Source of the DNA: Prinia subflava
Lineage: Eukaryota > Chordata > Aves > Passeriformes > Cisticolidae
Direction of reading: 5' to 3'
DNA length: 64,000 nt
NCBI RefSeq assembly: GCF_021018805.1
Contig: NC_086258.1
Span: 18,878,692-18,942,691 of the forward strand
Shown: positions 63,696 to 64,000 of the stretch, one piece after another
Numbering within the stretch: the stretch's first letter is position 1
Layout of the letters: each line of letters opens with the position of its first letter
Program-made: the position numbers and the translations under genes
The notes under the pieces: model-generated
What the model saw: the letters and a program-made list of their open reading frames with translations, nothing else
Database searches by the model: none
What the model was told of the DNA's origin: nothing

Positions 63696-64000
63696 GTGAG
63701 CCCCCGGGGGGTGTCGCGTCCCGGGGCCGCCGATGGGGAGGGAAAGAGGGGAGCGAGTCGGGCAGGCACCGGGCACGACCTTGCTCCGGGCGGGGATGAC
63801 CCTGCGCCCCCCAAAGCAAACCCTGACGCGCAGGGGGGACATCTGAAAACCTGGGGCTGCTGCGGGGCACCCTGTGTGAGGGCACCCCTCTCCGGGCACC
63901 GCTTTGCCTGTACACCCCGCTTCCCAAACTTGGCTGAGTTGACGCGACTTTAATGCCATTATCGTTACAATTATTTCTGTAGCCGTGGTCTGCGGCACCG
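63696..64000 (+). other. RNF157: Start of RNF157 intron 1
   Basis: From the GTGAGC donor to the window edge. No second exon is visible. Confidence 0.8.

Overview
This window is avian nuclear DNA, most likely from a songbird. The evidence is compact GC-rich genes with CpG-island promoters, several CR1 LINE 3' ends, and a retroviral LTR/env remnant of a passerine-like kind. Gene content and order match the human 17q25 block UBE2O-SPHK1-PRPSAP1-QRICH2-UBALD2-RNF157 (from memory), which in chicken-type karyotypes lies on a small chromosome (about chromosome 18). No bacterial-type operons, CRISPR arrays, tRNA or rRNA genes were seen.

Layout, left to right. 1-345 is probably the 3' UTR end of UBE2O (+). 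SPHK1 (-, 7959 to 1386, five coding exons) converges on it. A 6-kb intergenic stretch ends in an AT-rich simple repeat and a CpG island (14.42-14.90 kb). PRPSAP1 (+, 15439-38949) has ten coding exons that sum exactly to 356 codons plus stop. A minus-strand ERV remnant (LTR plus broken env-like sequence) lies at 40.86-42.84 kb. A decayed partial copy of a QRICH2-like gene (42.9-45.2 kb) comes next, then a 69-bp minisatellite. The apparently intact QRICH2-like gene follows (+, 46560-52022). UBALD2 (-, 59115 to 54848, three exons, 167 aa) comes next, and RNF157 (+) begins at 63608 and leaves the window after its first coding exon.

The genes are not an operon and act separately. SPHK1 is a lipid kinase making sphingosine-1-phosphate. 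PRPSAP1 is a non-catalytic partner of PRPP synthetase. QRICH2 is a sperm-flagellum protein in mammals. UBALD2 is a small UBA-like protein. RNF157 is a RING E3 ubiquitin ligase.

The most unusual part is 42.9-52.0 kb. A compact avian QRICH2-like gene can be assembled from eleven exons with compatible splice phases. It carries two kinds of internal coding repeats, sits beside a broken tandem copy of itself, contains a further internal intron duplication, and ends with its stop codon inside an AATAAA hexamer. Just downstream, at 53.36-53.43 kb, is a perfect 28-bp inverted repeat that places a strong splice-donor sequence on both strands. All gene models come from reading splice sites and frames by eye, without alignment or transcript data.
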